From the NCBI RefSeq assembly GCF_003254155.1, contig NZ_QKZI01000001.1, forward strand, positions 310,001 through 374,000: a stretch of 64,000 nt of DNA, in the 5' to 3' direction. This document shows, piece by piece, positions 56,962 to 64,000 of this stretch; position 1 is the stretch's first letter, and each line of letters opens with the position of its first letter. Below the pieces are notes generated by a model. That model saw only the letters and a list, made by a program, of their open reading frames with translations, was not told where the DNA came from and did not search any database. The position numbers and the translations under genes were made by a program. Origin of the DNA: Psychrobacillus insolitus. GTDB taxonomy: Bacteria; Bacillota; Bacilli; Bacillales_A; Planococcaceae.

Positions 56962-58047
56962 ATGGAAAAACAACGTGTAGTAGTGAAAATTGGAAGTAGT
57001 TCATTAACTAATAAGAAAGGAGAAATCGATGAAGAAAAGTTTGGTGACCATATTCAAGCAGTTGCGAAACTGAAAACAGCAGGGCACGAGGTGATCGTCG
57101 TGTCATCTGGAGCGGTCGCAGCAGGTTTTCGAAAGTTAGGCTATTCTTCAAGACCAGTCACTTTAAAAGGAAAGCAAGCTGCAGCGGCTGTTGGTCAAAG
57201 TTTATTAATCCAATCCTATACAGAAAAACTTCGTGTTTTCGATATAACAACGGCTCAAATCTTGCTCACTAGAACAGACTTTTCGATTAAAGATCGGTAT
57301 AAAAATGCTAATGCAACCTTTTCCGAATTATTGGAACGTTCGATTATACCGATTATTAATGAAAATGATACAGTATCTGTTGATGAGTTGACATTTGGGG
57401 ATAATGATATGCTCTCTGCACTAGTTAGTGGCCTTGTACACGCAGATCAATTAATCATTTTGACCGATATTAACGGTTTATATGATTCCAATCCGCATAA
57501 GAATCCTCATGCCAAAAGATTTGATCATCTTAAGGATATTGGGGATGAACTATTTCAATATACAACAGACCTTGGATCTAAAGTTGGAACCGGCGGAATG
57601 GAATCGAAACTAATTGCAGCAAGAACTGCTCTACAGTTTGGGGTAAAAGTATTTATTGGGACTGGTGAAGGTGCAGATAAATTGGTTCGTATACTTGAAG
57701 GCCATGGTGATGGGACATATGTTGAGAAGGAAATTCTTCCAGTTGTAAATACGAGCAGACAATGGATCTCTTTATCCTCAGTAGCGGGCAAACTATTTGT
57801 AGATGATGGAGCAGAACATGCACTTCTCTCAAACGGGAGTAGCCTGTTACCTGCTGGCATTCATGATATGGAAGGCGATTTTAAAATAGGGGATGTCGTA
57901 GAAGTTTACGGCTCAAAGGGACTATTAGGTAGAGGAGAAGTCCTTTATTCGAAAGAAGAGTTAGAAATAGCAAAAGGTAAGCGAACGGACCAGATAAGTT
58001 TTCCTGCTATTGCGGTAATTCACCGCGACAAATGGGTCAAAGCATAA
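56962..58047 (+). CDS. proB: Glutamate 5-kinase
   Basis: First step of proline synthesis. 361 residues: amino acid kinase domain ([53 protein letters not shown]) and C-terminal PUA domain from about 275 ([25 protein letters not shown]). The frame runs 13 codons further upstream, but that part overlaps the terminator; ATG 56962 has AAAGGGGAA upstream. Controlled by the proline T-box. Confidence 0.96.
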   Translation: MEKQRVVVKIGSSSLTNKKGEIDEEKFGDHIQAVAKLKTAGHEVIVVSSGAVAAGFRKLGYSSRPVTLKGKQAAAAVGQSLLIQSYTEKLRVFDITTAQILLTRTDFSIKDRYKNANATFSELLERSIIPIINENDTVSVDELTFGDNDMLSALVSGLVHADQLIILTDINGLYDSNPHKNPHAKRFDHLKDIGDELFQYTTDLGSKVGTGGMESKLIAARTALQFGVKVFIGTGEGADKLVRILEGHGDGTYVEKEILPVVNTSRQWISLSSVAGKLFVDDGAEHALLSNGSSLLPAGIHDMEGDFKIGDVVEVYGSKGLLGRGEVLYSKEELEIAKGKRTDQISFPAIAVIHRDKWVKA

Positions 58048-58061
58048 AGGAGGAATCACTA

Positions 58062-59309
58062 ATGAGTGAAGTGTTAACGAAAGGTAAATTAGCAAAAGCT
58101 GCGAGTTTCCACATGATTGGAAAGACGACTGCAGAAAAAAATGATGCACTAGAAAAAATTGCTAGTCAACTTATACGTGATAAAGTAGAATTGATCAAAG
58201 AAAATGCAAAAGATTTGGAACTTGGAAAGCAAAAAGGACTATCAACATCAATATTGGACCGAATCCTATTAGATGAAAACCGGATAGAAGCAATGGCGGA
58301 TGCGATTCGCTTGTTAATTGAATTGAAGGATCCAATCGGAGAACAACTAGAATTAATTGAAAAAGACAATGGCTTACGAATTGAAAAAAAACGTGTACCT
58401 ATTGGTGTAATTGGCATGATATATGAAGCAAGACCTAATGTGACCATAGATGCTGCTACTCTTTCGATCAAAACAGGGAATGCAGTGATCCTTCGAGGTA
58501 GTTCATCTGCAAAATGGTCTAACATTGCTCTAGTATCATCGATTCAGAAAGCACTTGCACTGACAACATTACCAATTGAATCAGTTCAATTAATAGAAGA
58601 TACTAGTCATGAAACTGCAAATGAACTATTCCATTTAAATCAATATTTAGATGTACTTATTCCACGTGGTGGTAAAGGGCTCATTGATAAAGTTGTACAA
58701 GAGTCAACAGTTCCAGTTTTAGAAACAGGAGCAGGAAATTGCCATGTATTTGTGGACGCATCTGCTGATTATGACATGGCGGAACGCATCATATTAAACG
58801 GGAAAACGCAACGTCCATCTGTGTGTAATGCGACAGAAAGCTTGTTGTTACAAAAGGACTGGTTTTCAACATATGGAGAGCAGTTATTAATAGCACTTCA
58901 ACAAAAGGGAATCGACATCATTGGTGACCAAAATGTCTGCGCCGTAAACTCAAATGCTAAACTAGCGACAGCAGATGACTGGGCAGAAGAATATTTGGCA
59001 CTGACACTTAGTGTGAAACTAGTGGAAGATGTAATAGAAGCGGTTGAGCATATTAACACATATGGAACGAATCATTCAGAAGTAATTGTGACGGAAAATA
59101 AAGAACATGCTGCAATTTTCTTGCAAGGAGTCGATGCAGCAGCTGTTTATCATAATGCTTCCACTCGGTTTACAGATGGATTTGAATTTGGCTACGGAGC
59201 AGAAATTGGTATTAGCACACAAAAATTGCACGCACGTGGCCCAATGGGATTACAAGCATTAACTTCTACGAAATATACGATTACTGGAGAAGGTCAAATA
59301 AGAGAATAG
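58062..59309 (+). CDS. proA: Gamma-glutamyl phosphate reductase
   Basis: NADPH-dependent second step of proline synthesis, 415 residues of the aldehyde dehydrogenase fold. The catalytic Cys lies in RPSVCNATE; the cofactor region is [15 protein letters not shown] and [14 protein letters not shown] 58062 with AAAGGAGGAA upstream, 14 bases after proB. ProC is not in the window. Confidence 0.96.
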   Translation: MSEVLTKGKLAKAASFHMIGKTTAEKNDALEKIASQLIRDKVELIKENAKDLELGKQKGLSTSILDRILLDENRIEAMADAIRLLIELKDPIGEQLELIEKDNGLRIEKKRVPIGVIGMIYEARPNVTIDAATLSIKTGNAVILRGSSSAKWSNIALVSSIQKALALTTLPIESVQLIEDTSHETANELFHLNQYLDVLIPRGGKGLIDKVVQESTVPVLETGAGNCHVFVDASADYDMAERIILNGKTQRPSVCNATESLLLQKDWFSTYGEQLLIALQQKGIDIIGDQNVCAVNSNAKLATADDWAEEYLALTLSVKLVEDVIEAVEHINTYGTNHSEVIVTENKEHAAIFLQGVDAAAVYHNASTRFTDGFEFGYGAEIGISTQKLHARGPMGLQALTSTKYTITGEGQIRE

Positions 59310-59327
59310 CACTGACTTGTAGAAGAT

Positions 59328-59445
59328 AGGTTCTTTGTCAAATGACGTTGGTGAAGAATTTTAGTCGGCTATAATTTATTTATTTATTTGTCAGGGGACT
59401 GTCCAGAAAGTCAGTAAAACTGATTTTTTGAAAAAATAAGAAAGT
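59328..59445 (-). repeat. Composite dispersed repeat, 3' module only, inverted
   Basis: Reverse complement of the 3' module of copies 1 and 2: GGTTCTTTGTCAAATGACGT, TAGTCGGCTATAATTTATTT, GGGGACTGTCC, AAAGTCAGTAAAACTGATTT. The 3' module therefore moves or survives without the rest. Confidence 0.8.
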
Positions 59446-59541
59446 ATAAGGATTTCCTCGATACGGAACAAAGTAGGTGCGATTTTTTCTAGATTGCTCT
59501 GGACAGTTTTGTTGGTTTACACTTTAACTTAAAAGAAAAAC

Positions 59542-59582
59542 AATGGCTTAAGAAAGTGACTGCGTCACTTTCTTAAGCCATT
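59542..59582. repeat. Hairpin H3 (19-bp perfect arms)
   Basis: AATGGCTTAAGAAAGTGAC / GTCACTTTCTTAAGCCATT with loop TGC. Outer arms differ wholly from H1, H2 and H4 but the apex GTGAC-TGC-GTCAC is identical to the core. T-rich tail TCTCTTTTTAG. Confidence 0.87.
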
Positions 59583-59633
59583 TCTCTTTTTAGTAATTAT
59601 GTAACCAATAACTGTCCGCCGCTCTCTAAGAAT

Positions 59634-59860
59634 AACCATAATTATTGTGTCGAAGCTTTTGTTAAGAAAAGAGGAGTCGCAAGTCTTTCTAAAGAGGGCG
59701 CGGAAGATGATATTTCGGCTTTCATGTCCCCCTCTTACTTGGAGGTATGCTTCTTCCTTTTTAGAGACACTTCCAAACAGAGTCTTATTTTCTTCTAGTA
59801 ACTTATGTAGAAAAGGTTATCTTCCTTCAAAATAAGCAAGAATTATTGTGTAGAAAAGTG
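59634..59860 (+). repeat. Direct repeat pair in the proA-spoIIIAC gap
   Basis: AATAACCATAATTATTGTGT (59636) and AATAAGCAAGAATTATTGTGT-like (59832) recur 195 bp apart, each followed by (C/A)GAA. The 917-bp gap 59310-60227 holds no supported gene; a 62-codon frame at 59647 lacks a ribosome site and normal composition. Confidence 0.55.
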
Positions 59861-59863
59861 GAT

Positions 59864-59895
59864 GGCGCCTGAAATTTTATCTTCAGGCGCATTTT
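59864..59895 (+). terminator. Terminator-like hairpin in the intergenic gap
   Basis: GCGCCTGAA / TTCAGGCGC, loop ATTTTATC, then ATTTTAC. No gene is evident upstream within 500 bp. Confidence 0.6.
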
Positions 59896-59898
59896 ACT

Positions 59899-59993
59899 AA
59901 GTAGAAAAGGATCTCTTCTTTTATTACCCAAAGCATTTGCCCTTTTCCCTTCAATGTTTTAGGTGAGTGACGGACAACCAATCGTAATAGGAT
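59899..59993 (+). repeat. Block shared with composite copy 2
   Basis: AGTAGAAAAGGATCTCTTCTT ... CAAAGCATTTGCCCTTTT ... GACGGACAACCAATCGTAAT aligns with 53397-53485. Confidence 0.65.
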
Positions 59994-60000
59994 GACCGAA

Positions 60001-60045
60001 GACAGAGATGAGCTACGTGACGCAGTCACGTAGCTCATCTCTGTC
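60001..60045. repeat. Hairpin H4 (21-bp perfect arms)
   Basis: GACAGAGATGAGCTACGTGAC with its exact complement, loop GCA. The apex GTGAC-GCA-GTCAC is the reverse complement of the H3 apex. Tail TTTCTCGTTTATTCTATGAC then CATAAGTTTTGTCCAAAGC, shared with H2 and partly H1. Confidence 0.87.
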
Positions 60046-60227
60046 TTTCTCGTTTATTCTATGACCATAAGTTTTGTCCAAAGCTAACTGTTAAAGTCGA
60101 TATAAAAAATGGCACTTTAGCGGTTTTCTTCACCATAGGCATATATTGTACAACCTAAATGCTGTGCATCTTTTTCATATTCTTCTAATAACTATCATAC
60201 GTTAAGTAAATGGAAGGGGGAGGCATT

Positions 60228-60437
60228 GTGGAATTTCACGATGTACTTCGAGTTGCTGGAATTGGGTTATTAATCGCGATACTTCACTTGTTCTTTGAGT
60301 CAACAGGGAAAAAAGAGTTCGCCTTTTTTCTGTTTTTTGTAGGATATATTTATATGGCTATTGAATTATTGCGTTTGCTCCGCCTATTCTTTTTCGAGAT
60401 TTCTTCATTTCTCGAATGGCTCATAATGACGAGTTAA
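60228..60437 (+). CDS. spoIIIAC: Stage III sporulation protein AC
   Basis: 69-residue membrane protein with two hydrophobic segments, VLRVAGIGLLIAILHLFFESTGKKEFA (the GKKE(Y/F)A turn is characteristic). Part of the SpoIIIA-SpoIIQ channel that links mother cell and forespore. GTG start at 60228 with GGGGGAGG five bases upstream; ATG 60210 would precede that site. It is the first gene of the operon here; spoIIIAA and spoIIIAB, which precede it in B. subtilis, are missing from the preceding DNA. Confidence 0.88.
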   Translation: MEFHDVLRVAGIGLLIAILHLFFESTGKKEFAFFLFFVGYIYMAIELLRLLRLFFFEISSFLEWLIMTS

Positions 60438-60440
60438 CAT

Positions 60441-60824
60441 ATGATTGTATATTTAATAATTATTCTAGCCTTTATCCTACTTCAGTTTATGAAAGAATCA
60501 TATCCTCGTTTACATTCAGTAATATATACAATTTATATTTTTTTATTTTTGTACTATATAATAGTCTCCATTTTAATCCCGTATTTTCAAGAAGTTATTA
60601 CTATTGTTCCTACGCCACTTTTGCCAGTTGTAAAGCTGCTATTGTTTTCAGTCATTCTATTATTTGTCTCTCAAATAGTAGAAGAACTTCTTTTGGAATA
60701 CGAGTATACAAGCCTAGCAAGCATGATGTCTTTTACTACAAAAGCAATCATTATTCTTGTATGGGTAAATCATATGAAACAATTTTATGAAAAGTTCTTT
60801 TCAATCATGGGATTATTTACTTGA
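60441..60824 (+). CDS. spoIIIAD: Stage III sporulation protein AD
   Basis: 127 residues with about four membrane segments, close to the B. subtilis length (133), three bases after spoIIIAC. Assigned by order, length and hydrophobicity; SpoIIIAC and SpoIIIAD share a small family. Part of the same channel complex. Confidence 0.85.
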   Translation: MIVYLIIILAFILLQFMKESYPRLHSVIYTIYIFLFLYYIIVSILIPYFQEVITIVPTPLLPVVKLLLFSVILLFVSQIVEELLLEYEYTSLASMMSFTTKAIIILVWVNHMKQFYEKFFSIMGLFT

Positions 60825-60838
60825 AGGAATGAAACAGG

Positions 60839-61750
60839 ATGGAAGAAATAATACCAACTTTACTACAACCAGTAAAAGAAGTTGTTCAGGCTTTCACATA
60901 TATCTGTCTATTTGGGTTTATTTTCATATGTATAGAGTGGTTAATCCCGTCAAGTAAAAAGTTACTAAAGTTACTATTTATTTATCTTATTTGCTTTTAT
61001 TGTCTAGAGCCAGCTTATCGAACCCTGGAATTGATCCAGTCAATTGCTGCGGAGTTAACAACGCTTTTTATAGGAATGTATCCTTTATTAACAGCGGGAC
61101 TGGCTATGTCTGGAGGCGCATTGCTCGTTACAGCATGGAATCCAGGAGTCATCTTATTCTCATCATTTACCGCAGTATTAGCGGAAAAAATCCTGATTCC
61201 ATCTATAACTGCAGCATTTCTTTTTGACTTAATCAGCCGCATTCATCCCAAAACATCTTTTACGAAATTAGCAGACCTAATTCGAGTAGCTTTAGTAGGA
61301 ACAACTTCAATTATATTAGTTTTATATAGTTTTTTCTTAACAGTAGGTGGCTTAATCACATGGACCGTAAACGGTGCCGTGAATGAATCATTTAAAAGGC
61401 TAATTCAAAATAACATCCCATTTGTCGGATCATTATTGACAGAAAGTATTAGTACATTGAAAAGCTATTCTTCTTCAGCTTCAACTATAACTGGTAATGC
61501 AATTCTTATTTCTGTTTTAGTGATTGTGTCAGTTCCTACTATTCAGACGATATTAATCGCATTTTTATACCGCTTTCTAGGTGCTATTTTGCAACCGTTT
61601 ATGGATGCAGACATTAGTGGATTATTAGATGATATTGGTAAAACTTTGTTTGTTCTTTCCATCGTATCTGTATTAATTGCATTTGCACTTTTCTTCACAA
61701 TTATTTTGACGATGCTTTTTGCAAAACTATTGGTCGGCATGAAAGGATGA
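60839..61750 (+). CDS. spoIIIAE: Stage III sporulation protein AE, N-terminally short
   Basis: 303 residues, seven or eight membrane segments, matching the C-terminal three quarters of SpoIIIAE (LIPSITAAFLFDLISRI, KLADLIRVALVGTTSIILV, NNIPFVGSLLTES, FLYRFLGAILQPF). B. subtilis SpoIIIAE has about 399 residues; the signal peptide and roughly 85 further N-terminal residues are absent. ATG 60839 follows GGAATG. Whether the protein still inserts correctly is unclear. ATGA overlap with the spoIIIAF remnant. Confidence 0.88.
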   Translation: MEEIIPTLLQPVKEVVQAFTYICLFGFIFICIEWLIPSSKKLLKLLFIYLICFYCLEPAYRTLELIQSIAAELTTLFIGMYPLLTAGLAMSGGALLVTAWNPGVILFSSFTAVLAEKILIPSITAAFLFDLISRIHPKTSFTKLADLIRVALVGTTSIILVLYSFFLTVGGLITWTVNGAVNESFKRLIQNNIPFVGSLLTESISTLKSYSSSASTITGNAILISVLVIVSVPTIQTILIAFLYRFLGAILQPFMDADISGLLDDIGKTLFVLSIVSVLIAFALFFTIILTMLFAKLLVGMKG

Positions 61751-61905
61751 AGTAGGTTTTACAATCTATTTTATTTGGTATTCTTCTAATCGTTGTTATT
61801 GGAGAACTAATCTCGATTCTATTTGAACATACAGATAAAAGTGAGAATGAATTCATTGTGAAGATGGCAATAATTTTTTGGATTGTGTCCAACCTCTTCA
61901 TATAA
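61747..61905 (+). pseudogene. spoIIIAF: spoIIIAF remnant: 53 codons, stop at codon 3
   Basis: An ATG overlaps the spoIIIAE stop (ATGA), just where spoIIIAF should begin, but the frame reads Met-Lys-stop. After the stop it continues VLQSILFGILLIVVIGELIS, a hydrophobic segment like the SpoIIIAF N-terminus, and ends at 61905. Intact SpoIIIAF has about 206 residues, so even without the early stop three quarters are gone. No other start lies in this frame before the hydrophobic part. Confidence 0.6.
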
Positions 61906-61960
61906 TTCCTCTTCACTGCATAAAGTGTTATATCCATTATGAAAAGAAGGGTGAACTTCT

Positions 61961-62383
61961 ATGGCACCTAAACAAATCCCAACTTTTCGTTTTGTTGTTA
62001 TAGGCGGAGCTGTTCTTTTTATAAGTTTACTTCTTTCAGGGTGGTTTAGTGTTGGAAGTAGTGGCAATACGGACTCCGTCGAGGAAGTGACTCAATCACC
62101 AGGTGAACTTTCAGAAGTGCTTGAGAAAATAAGTGGAGTAGGTCGTGTTGCCGTATATTTTCATTATCAAAATGGCACGGAAGAAACAGCTGAGAGCGAG
62201 GTATCATTTTTCCAATGGACAAGTGACAGCAAACGGGACAAGGAAGCAGTGATTGGTATTTTAGTAGTAGCGGAGGGAGCGAGTGACAAACGCATTCAAC
62301 ACAAATTAGTAACAACACTTTCATCTGTTTTACAAATATCACCACATCGAATTGTAGTTGAAGAAATGGAATTGGAGGAGTGA
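61961..62383 (+). CDS. spoIIIAG: Stage III sporulation protein AG, short form
   Basis: 140 residues against about 229 in B. subtilis. Residues 11-30 are the membrane segment; ELSEVLEKISGVGRVAVYFHY and VIGILVVAEGASDKRIQHKL ... SSVLQISPHRIVVEE form the ring-building fold. The insertion between its strands, which makes the beta-triangle of the 30-subunit ring, is only about 25 residues here, and the linker after the membrane segment is also reduced. AAGAAGGGTGA precedes the ATG. Confidence 0.88.
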   Translation: MAPKQIPTFRFVVIGGAVLFISLLLSGWFSVGSSGNTDSVEEVTQSPGELSEVLEKISGVGRVAVYFHYQNGTEETAESEVSFFQWTSDSKRDKEAVIGILVVAEGASDKRIQHKLVTTLSSVLQISPHRIVVEEMELEE

Positions 62384-62388
62384 AGGAA

Positions 62389-62922
62389 ATGAATATTAAA
62401 AAGAGATCAGTATGGTTTTTAACTTTAATCAGCTTAGTGGCAGTAATTACGGTGTTTTATGTGTCGGATCAACCATCACCATTTGATGGGATTGCCTTAT
62501 TTTCTAATGAAACTTTAGAAGATGTTGATATAGTAGAAACATCTTCTACTAATGAAGAATCTTTTGCTTCTAATAGTAATGCTTTTGAAGAAATGAGAAT
62601 GGAAGTGCAAAATGAGCGTAGTCAACTTCGTGAACAGCTGACTACTAAAGCAGCTACAAATGATTTTACAGCGGAAGAAAAGAATGAAGCGTACTCCCAA
62701 CTAGAAAATTTAACGAAAATTGACTCTGCGGAAGCAATGCTAGAATTAATTATTAAATCATTAGGATATGAGGATACGCTTGTGCGTATTGATGATAAAA
62801 AAATACAAATCAATGTTGTATCAAATGAACTTTCTAATCAAAAAGCAAGCGAAATTGTTTATGCAGTGAAACAAGAATGGCCTGCAGCACAAACCGTGCA
62901 AGTTGATTTCACGGGGCAATAA
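62389..62922 (+). CDS. spoIIIAH: Stage III sporulation protein AH
   Basis: 177-residue mother-cell membrane protein that binds SpoIIQ across the septum. One membrane segment (about 8-26), a glutamate-rich coiled coil, and the YscJ/FliF-like domain (LENLTKIDSAEAMLELIIKSLGYED ... IVYAVKQEWPAAQTVQVDF). Slightly shorter than B. subtilis (218). ATG 62389 is chosen; a GTG at 62380 overlaps the spoIIIAG stop. Confidence 0.92.
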   Translation: MNIKKRSVWFLTLISLVAVITVFYVSDQPSPFDGIALFSNETLEDVDIVETSSTNEESFASNSNAFEEMRMEVQNERSQLREQLTTKAATNDFTAEEKNEAYSQLENLTKIDSAEAMLELIIKSLGYEDTLVRIDDKKIQINVVSNELSNQKASEIVYAVKQEWPAAQTVQVDFTGQ

Positions 62923-62930
62923 CTAATTTT

Positions 62931-63056
62931 GATATAAGAAAAGCGGAAGCGCCTATTACTGACGCGATAGGCAACGTTCTTCTGCGACGAGCTTCGCGCA
63001 GGAGCTAGAAATTACTTTGTAGAAAAGCTATACAATTTATTATTCTTAAATAAAAA
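62931..63056 (+). repeat. Short dispersed repeat, copy 3 of 3
   Basis: ATAAGAAAAGCGGAAGCGCC start, CTATTACTGACGCGATAGGC core, CTAGAAATTACTTTGTAGAA and a TATTCTTA end. It has an extra hairpin-forming stretch (CTGCGACGAGCTTCGCGCAG) absent from copies 1 and 2. Confidence 0.75.
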
Positions 63057-63081
63057 TACTATGTTGTATAACAGTTACCCT

Positions 63082-63110
63082 CAAAAAGTGCCTTTATGGC
63101 ACTTTTTTTG
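63082..63110 (+). terminator. Terminator of the spoIIIA operon
   Basis: Perfect stem AAAAAGTGCC / GGCACTTTTT with loop TTTAT. Confidence 0.9.
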
Positions 63111-63213
63111 TGTTTTTTTTGAATATTTTACGAATATCTATTTCAAATTGTAAGAAAAAAGGCTAAGATAGAAAATGTACTAGTAATTTTTTAAATAAAA
63201 GGAGATATTCGAA

Positions 63214-63714
63214 ATGAAAATTCAAGAAATAAGAGAAATAATTAAGCTAATTGACCAATCAACATTAACGGAGTTTTCGTATGAATCGGAAGGCACGAAA
63301 ATTAAGTTGAAAAAGTATGAATCTTCATCAATTTTCACAAATGGCCAACAACTAGATTCTTCTTCTGTTGTAGAACAACCAAAAGTTGCAGAAGTTAAAG
63401 CAGCACTAGCTCCAGTAGTACAACAACAGAAAGAAGTAGTTACTGAAACAGTGGAAGTAGCTGAAGAAAGTAAATTACATAAGATTAAATCGCCAATGGT
63501 TGGTACTTTCTATCAATCATCATCGCCAAGTGAGGCAGCTTATGTTCAAGTTGGAAGTAAAGTAACAGGGGAATCTATTGTTTGTATCGTAGAAGCAATG
63601 AAATTATTTAATGAAATCGAAGCAGAAATCGATGGAGAAATCGTTGAAATCCTAGTTAAAGACGGACAACTTGTTGAGTATGGTCAACCTCTTTTCCTAG
63701 TAAGAGAAAACTAA
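63214..63714 (+). CDS. accB: Biotin carboxyl carrier protein of acetyl-CoA carboxylase
   Basis: 166-residue carrier. N-terminal helical region, a Val/Gln/Glu-rich flexible linker (about 45-90) and the biotinyl domain with the biotin lysine in [13 protein letters not shown]. First gene of accBC, start of fatty acid synthesis; AAAGGAGAT precedes the ATG. accC follows 13 bases later. Confidence 0.96.
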   Translation: MKIQEIREIIKLIDQSTLTEFSYESEGTKIKLKKYESSSIFTNGQQLDSSSVVEQPKVAEVKAALAPVVQQQKEVVTETVEVAEESKLHKIKSPMVGTFYQSSSPSEAAYVQVGSKVTGESIVCIVEAMKLFNEIEAEIDGEIVEILVKDGQLVEYGQPLFLVREN

Positions 63715-63727
63715 GAAAGGGGCGAAC

Positions 63728-64000
63728 ATGATGAAAATGATGAAAAAGGTATTAATTGCTAACCGAGGCGAAATTGCTGTTCGTATTATTCGTGCTTGTA
63801 AGGAATTAGATATTGAAACAGTTGCAGTATATTCGGAAGCGGATTCTGAAGCTCTTCATGTGCAACTTGCAGATGAAGCTTATTGTATCGGTCCTAGATT
63901 ATCGAAAGATTCTTATTTAAATTTTTCTAATATTATTACGGTTGCCAAAAAAACTGGCTGTGATGGAATTCATCCTGGTTACGGATTTTTAGCAGAAAAT
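63728..64000 (+). CDS. accC: Biotin carboxylase, N-terminal part (runs off window)
   Basis: The frame is open to the window end: 91 residues of a protein of about 450. [22 protein letters not shown] and [12 protein letters not shown] are the family N-terminal motifs. Several in-frame ATGs (63728, 63731, 63737, 63740) open the gene; 63728 is nearest the AAAGGGGCG site. Confidence 0.95.
   Translation, partial: MMKMMKKVLIANRGEIAVRIIRACKELDIETVAVYSEADSEALHVQLADEAYCIGPRLSKDSYLNFSNIITVAKKTGCDGIHPGYGFLAEN

Noticed and set aside
59659-59740. 27-codon minus-strand frame (MKAEISSSAP...) with a GAGGGGGAC site
   Set aside because: Too short, no terminator of its own, no resemblance to known small proteins; treated as chance.
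59647-59835. 62-codon frame between proA and spoIIIAC
   Set aside because: No convincing ribosome site, odd composition and no family resemblance; it runs through repeat DNA.
60125-60193. Minus-strand open stretch ending ...CTIYAYGEENR before spoIIIAC
   Set aside because: Only about 23 codons with no start; could be a gene remnant but cannot be assigned and is not SpoIIIAB.
1-64000. CRISPR arrays, tRNA or rRNA genes, intact insertion sequences, prophage genes
   Set aside because: None recognised: no regularly spaced identical repeats, no cloverleaf or rRNA sequence seen, and no transposase or phage structural frame.

Overview
The window is a 64-kb stretch of low-G+C chromosomal DNA from an endospore-lineage Bacillota. 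Gene order follows the Bacillus subtilis yqf-yqg-com-gcv-yqh-efp-spoIIIA-acc region closely: cccA-trmK-yqfO-ispH-yqfQ-cshB-nfo-yqfT-znuCB-zur-yqfW-ispG-yqfZ-yqgB-yqgC-sodA-pbpA-pst-rpmG-yqgN-yqgQ-ltaS-yqgU-yqgW-yqgX-yqgY-comG-aroK-gcvT-gcvPAB-yqhL-lipM-yqhP-pepP-efp-spoIIIA-accBC. The strong AT bias, the adenosylcobalamin-type ribonucleotide reductase and the carboxy(nor)spermidine genes suggest a Planococcaceae/Caryophanaceae-type organism (Psychrobacillus, Paenisporosarcina or Sporosarcina-like). The genus is inference only.

Layout. 1-9.7 kb: tail of an acyl-CoA dehydrogenase, cytochrome c, tRNA methylation, isoprenoid synthesis (ispH), an RNA helicase, DNA repair, and a zinc-uptake operon with its own repressor behind a visible Zur box. 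9.7-10.4 kb: a non-coding block made of a dispersed repeat. 10.4-18.6 kb: ispG, a Na/Pi cotransporter, sodA and a class B penicillin-binding protein. 18.6-23.2 kb: the pstSCAB-phoU phosphate operon behind a four-repeat PhoP box. 23.2-30.7 kb: small membrane proteins, L33, folate, LTA synthase, a glyoxalase-type hydrolase and a cysteine-rich regulator. 30.8-34.7 kb: the full comGA-GG competence pseudopilus operon. 34.7-39.6 kb: aroK, then a tandem glycine riboswitch and the glycine cleavage genes. 39.6-47 kb: accessory enzymes (NPD family, HAD phosphatase, SelO, BluB, riboswitch-controlled CobT, an AAA ATPase). 46.7-53 kb: rhodanese, lipM, class II ribonucleotide reductase, pepP and efp.

53-60.2 kb is the most unusual part. 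Between efp and the spoIIIA genes, which are near neighbours in B. subtilis, lie repeat-rich DNA, a 40-codon gene, a carboxy(nor)spermidine pathway pair, a proline T-box with proBA, and more repeats. Four long palindromes share the same apex. On the far side the spoIIIA operon begins directly with spoIIIAC: spoIIIAA and spoIIIAB are absent here, spoIIIAE lacks its signal-peptide region, spoIIIAF is a 53-codon remnant with a stop at codon 3, and spoIIIAG is short. accB and the start of accC close the window.

Themes linking genes: B12 use (bluB, cobT with a cobalamin riboswitch, and the B12-dependent nrdJ behind tandem NrdR-like boxes); phosphate response (PhoP-like repeats before both pst and the Na/Pi cotransporter); glycine/lipoate metabolism (gcv, lipM); and two dispersed repeat families plus a hairpin family filling the intergenic gaps.
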